Positions 33,301 to 35,569 of a stretch of 35,569 bases of DNA are shown here, piece by piece. The stretch's first letter is position 1. Each line of letters opens with the position of its first letter. Both the position numbers and the translations under genes were made by a program. Below the pieces are notes generated by a model that worked only from the letters and a program-made list of their open reading frames with translations, was not told where the DNA came from and searched no databases. The DNA comes from CAZART01 sp964487555 (GTDB taxonomy: Bacteria > Bacteroidota > Rhodothermia > Rhodothermales > VXPQ01): the NCBI GenBank assembly GCA_964487555.1, contig CAZART010000050.1, positions 1 to 35,569 of the forward strand, read 5' to 3'.

Positions 33301-33368
33301 CAGCAGCCGTCAAGCTACGTGCTTCTCCAAACGCCTCCACTATTTGCCGACGAGTCCTCAATCGTAGA

Positions 33369-35489
33369 ATGCTTCGAAAAGCACTCATCATGCTCTTGCC
33401 CGCTGCCTTGCTGGTCGGTTTTTCCGGCCCGCACCAGACAGCGCATGCCCAATTCGCGAAAAAATGGCTCTCAGCCGGATCGCTGCATAATTGGTTTTCC
33501 GAGGTCGGCTCCGAGATCGAATCGGGCGGATTCCTCGGAAACCAGCAGGACGGTGCACGCTGGCCGGGCATTTACCAGTTCACCGATACGCAGGCATGGA
33601 AAGGGCTGTGGATCGGTGCCCGCGACGTCACCGACGAGACGGGACAGAACTGGGGCTTACGTGTGGTGCATGCCGGTCCTCGTGTGACAGGCACGAATGA
33701 ATTCTTCCCCGTCCGGTTCGAAATGGTGAGTAAACTGACACCGACCGACGTGTTCGTCGACGGATTTCTCTCCGAGAGTCTGACGCCCATGGCGAACGAC
33801 CGGGTCGATCCGACGATCCCTGCCGACCGGATGATCATCAATGAGGTGAATACCTTACTTGGTCTGACCATGGAGCGTCGCATACTTCAGTTCGGCCAGG
33901 AATTTCACGATAACTACCACATCATCGAATACACGCTGACGAATACCGGTAATACGGACGCCGACGCCGACATAGAGCTACCCGGCCAGACCCTTACAGA
34001 CGTCATTTTCTTCAACCAATGGCGCTGGTCGGTGGCTCGCGAAACGCGATACGTGATCGGCAACGCCAGCGGCTGGGGCATCAACACCATGATCGATACC
34101 TGGGGCGACGGTGACCAGGATAATCTTCCCGATCCGGGAGAGCCGGTTCGCGCCCAGTATGCCTGGCACGGGTTTTTTCCGAACCGGGGCGTCTCCTACA
34201 ATAATATCGGAGGGCCAATCTTACCCGAGGCCGTTCCGACGACTTACATCTCGAGTGCCGACACGCTCGGGCGGCTCGGTGCGTATCAGTTCGTCGGAGC
34301 GGTAACGCTGCACGCCGATGCGTCGGCATCCGATCCCTCCGACGATTTCAACCAGCCGTTCACTATGAACTGGTTCGGCTCCGACGAGCCGCTTCAATCG
34401 CAGAACGACGCGTTTAATCCGACGAAAATGGAGAACGAATACGGGCTCATGAGCGCCGGCCGAAGAACGCCGTCTCATGCCTATGAGGTCGAGCCATCCG
34501 GAATGGCGGGCTGGATCAATCCGTCGGCTGATCCCTCGATGGGAACGCCCGGCGGCTTCTCCGCCGGCACCGGATACGGGCCGTATACACTCGCTCCCGG
34601 CGAGAGCGTCCGGATCGTCATCGCCGAATCCGTCTCCGGGTTGAGCCGTGATGCGGCCAATGCTATCGGACGACAGTATATGCTCTCCGATGCAGACGAC
34701 AACGAACGTATCGAATACGAGGTGGATGGGCAGGTCCACAGTATGACCAAGAACGAATGGGTGATGACCAGCCGAGATTCGCTTTACCAGAGTTTTCTGC
34801 GGGCGATCGCCAACTTCGAATCCGGGTACGACATCCCCGAGGCCCCTGCTCCACCAAGCGTCCTGAATGTCAACTCAGGCGGCGACCGGATCAATCTGGC
34901 ATGGGAATATCCCGCCGGCGAGCCCACGCCCGATGCGTTTGAAATCTACCGCGCTTCCAATGCCTTCGATAGCACCTACACGCTCATTGCGACGGTGGGC
35001 CCCACAGAGAATGAGTACAACGACACGTCGCCCATCCGCGGCATCGATTATTTCTACTATGTCGTCGCAGTAAAGGAAGGAAATTCGGACCCTACAGGCC
35101 GCACACCGACCGGCGTCCCGCTGCGAAGCAGCCGCTATGCTACCCAGACCTACGAGGCGGCGAACCTCAAACGCGAGCCGGGTGAGAATCTGAAAGCCAT
35201 TCGCATTGTGCCAAATCCGTTCAATCTCGGCTCGTCTTCGGACGTACGCTGGCCGGATCAAACCGACAAGCTTGGTTTTCTCAACATACCGGGCGAGGCG
35301 CGCATCGAAATTTACACCGAGCTCGGTGAGCTCGTCGACACCATCGTGCATACAGACGGCAGCGGCGACGCATTCTGGGACCACACGACGTCGGCTCGCC
35401 AGCTCGTTGCCAGTGGAATTTACTTCGTCGTCTTCACGGACCTGGAGACCGGTGGCCGCATCATCAAAAAGCTTGTGATCATCCGGTAG
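33369..35489 (+). CDS. Secreted protein with FN3-like domain and T9SS sorting domain, receptor-associated
   Basis: A 706-residue exported protein. From ATG 33369 it has a signal peptide of 27 residues (AHA-Q28); the frame stays open upstream into the receptor gene and is rejected there. The first 470 residues have the layout of secreted proteins that follow TonB receptors in this phylum (FAKKWLSAGSLHNWFSEVGS, GARWPGIYQFTDTQAWKGLW, AGWINPSADPSMG, GFSAGTGYGPYTLAPGESVR). An FN3-like domain sits at about 490-580 (INLAWEYPAGEPTPDAFEIY, FYYVVAV). The last 100 residues form a T9SS type-A-like sorting domain (AIRIVPNPFNLGS, ARIEIYTELGELV, SGIYFVVFTDLETGG). It begins 68 bp after the receptor and is probably co-transcribed with it. 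Function beyond export is inferred. Confidence 0.85.
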   Translation: MLRKALIMLLPAALLVGFSGPHQTAHAQFAKKWLSAGSLHNWFSEVGSEIESGGFLGNQQDGARWPGIYQFTDTQAWKGLWIGARDVTDETGQNWGLRVVHAGPRVTGTNEFFPVRFEMVSKLTPTDVFVDGFLSESLTPMANDRVDPTIPADRMIINEVNTLLGLTMERRILQFGQEFHDNYHIIEYTLTNTGNTDADADIELPGQTLTDVIFFNQWRWSVARETRYVIGNASGWGINTMIDTWGDGDQDNLPDPGEPVRAQYAWHGFFPNRGVSYNNIGGPILPEAVPTTYISSADTLGRLGAYQFVGAVTLHADASASDPSDDFNQPFTMNWFGSDEPLQSQNDAFNPTKMENEYGLMSAGRRTPSHAYEVEPSGMAGWINPSADPSMGTPGGFSAGTGYGPYTLAPGESVRIVIAESVSGLSRDAANAIGRQYMLSDADDNERIEYEVDGQVHSMTKNEWVMTSRDSLYQSFLRAIANFESGYDIPEAPAPPSVLNVNSGGDRINLAWEYPAGEPTPDAFEIYRASNAFDSTYTLIATVGPTENEYNDTSPIRGIDYFYYVVAVKEGNSDPTGRTPTGVPLRSSRYATQTYEAANLKREPGENLKAIRIVPNPFNLGSSSDVRWPDQTDKLGFLNIPGEARIEIYTELGELVDTIVHTDGSGDAFWDHTTSARQLVASGIYFVVFTDLETGGRIIKKLVIIR

Positions 35490-35524
35490 ACGCTTTGGCC
35501 GCACCTATTTTCCATCGCATTCCC

Positions 35525-35569
35525 ATGATGCACCGCGCGTCCGCATTTTTCATCTGCCTGCTCATGCTC
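35525..35569 (+). CDS. Start of a further exported protein (cut by window edge)
   Basis: ATG codons at 35525 and 35528 open MMHRASAFFICLLML, the front of a signal peptide, 35 bp after the secreted protein's stop and on the same strand, so probably the third member of the receptor operon. Only 15 codons are inside the window. Confidence 0.6.
   Translation, partial: MMHRASAFFICLLML

Noticed and set aside
33144..33368. Upstream extension of the T9SS-tailed protein into the receptor gene
   Set aside because: Overlaps the receptor's coding end and hides a normal signal peptide that starts at 33369.

Overview
The window looks like a chromosomal piece from a GC-rich member of the Rhodothermota/Bacteroidota group, probably a metagenome-assembled or draft genome. 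The signs are C-terminal sorting domains of the type IX secretion (T9SS) kind with the YPNPFNPTT signature, a SusC-like TonB-dependent receptor followed by a secreted partner, a propeller-type (Reg_prop/Y_Y_Y) histidine kinase, and many lipoproteins and signal-peptide proteins. A run of 100 N flanked by an exact 55-bp duplication is an assembly scar, not biology. Species-level placement cannot be made by eye.

Left part (1-3.9 kb): a large minus-strand gene that runs off the left edge (signal peptide, HELAH metallopeptidase domain, TolB-like propeller, outer-membrane-barrel-like C-terminus) is split by the assembly gap. Upstream of it is tRNA-Ser(CGA) with its own intrinsic terminator. An orphan DUF4397 fragment follows.

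4-13 kb is the most distinctive region: a 14-bladed propeller histidine kinase, its NarL-type response regulator, then two tandem paralogous secreted proteins (four and three DUF11 repeats, then DUF4397, then a T9SS sorting domain). Both paralogs carry the same upstream sequence module at nearly the same place, a plausible operator for the adjacent regulator. The locus is flanked by relics of its own parts: the DUF4397 fragment on the left, a kinase N-terminus (first propeller blade only) and an IS256-family transposase relic on the right, and further right an antisense frameshifted relic of a paralogous LuxR-type response regulator. The cluster appears to have been amplified and then decayed.

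14-23 kb is an accessory stretch of exported proteins: a DUF4185 lipoprotein, an NTF2-like C-terminal relic, an SMP-30/gluconolactonase-like protein, a PQQ-dependent sugar dehydrogenase-like lipoprotein, a DUF1259 (LppY/LpqO) protein, a 5'-truncated FAD-dependent oxidoreductase, and a two-gene unit of a small outer-membrane barrel plus a lipoprotein. 23.2-24.1 kb has no gene but holds two tandem repeats and a 230-bp imperfect inverted-repeat element.

24-30 kb contains housekeeping genes (alaS, a 3-methyladenine DNA glycosylase, a hotdog thioesterase) and a DUF4097 protein, with short tandem duplications at several gene ends and an 18-bp x 7 array upstream of the thioesterase. 30-35.5 kb is a TonB-dependent receptor, a secreted FN3-like/T9SS-tailed partner, and the first 15 codons of another exported protein: an outer-membrane export/import operon on the plus strand.
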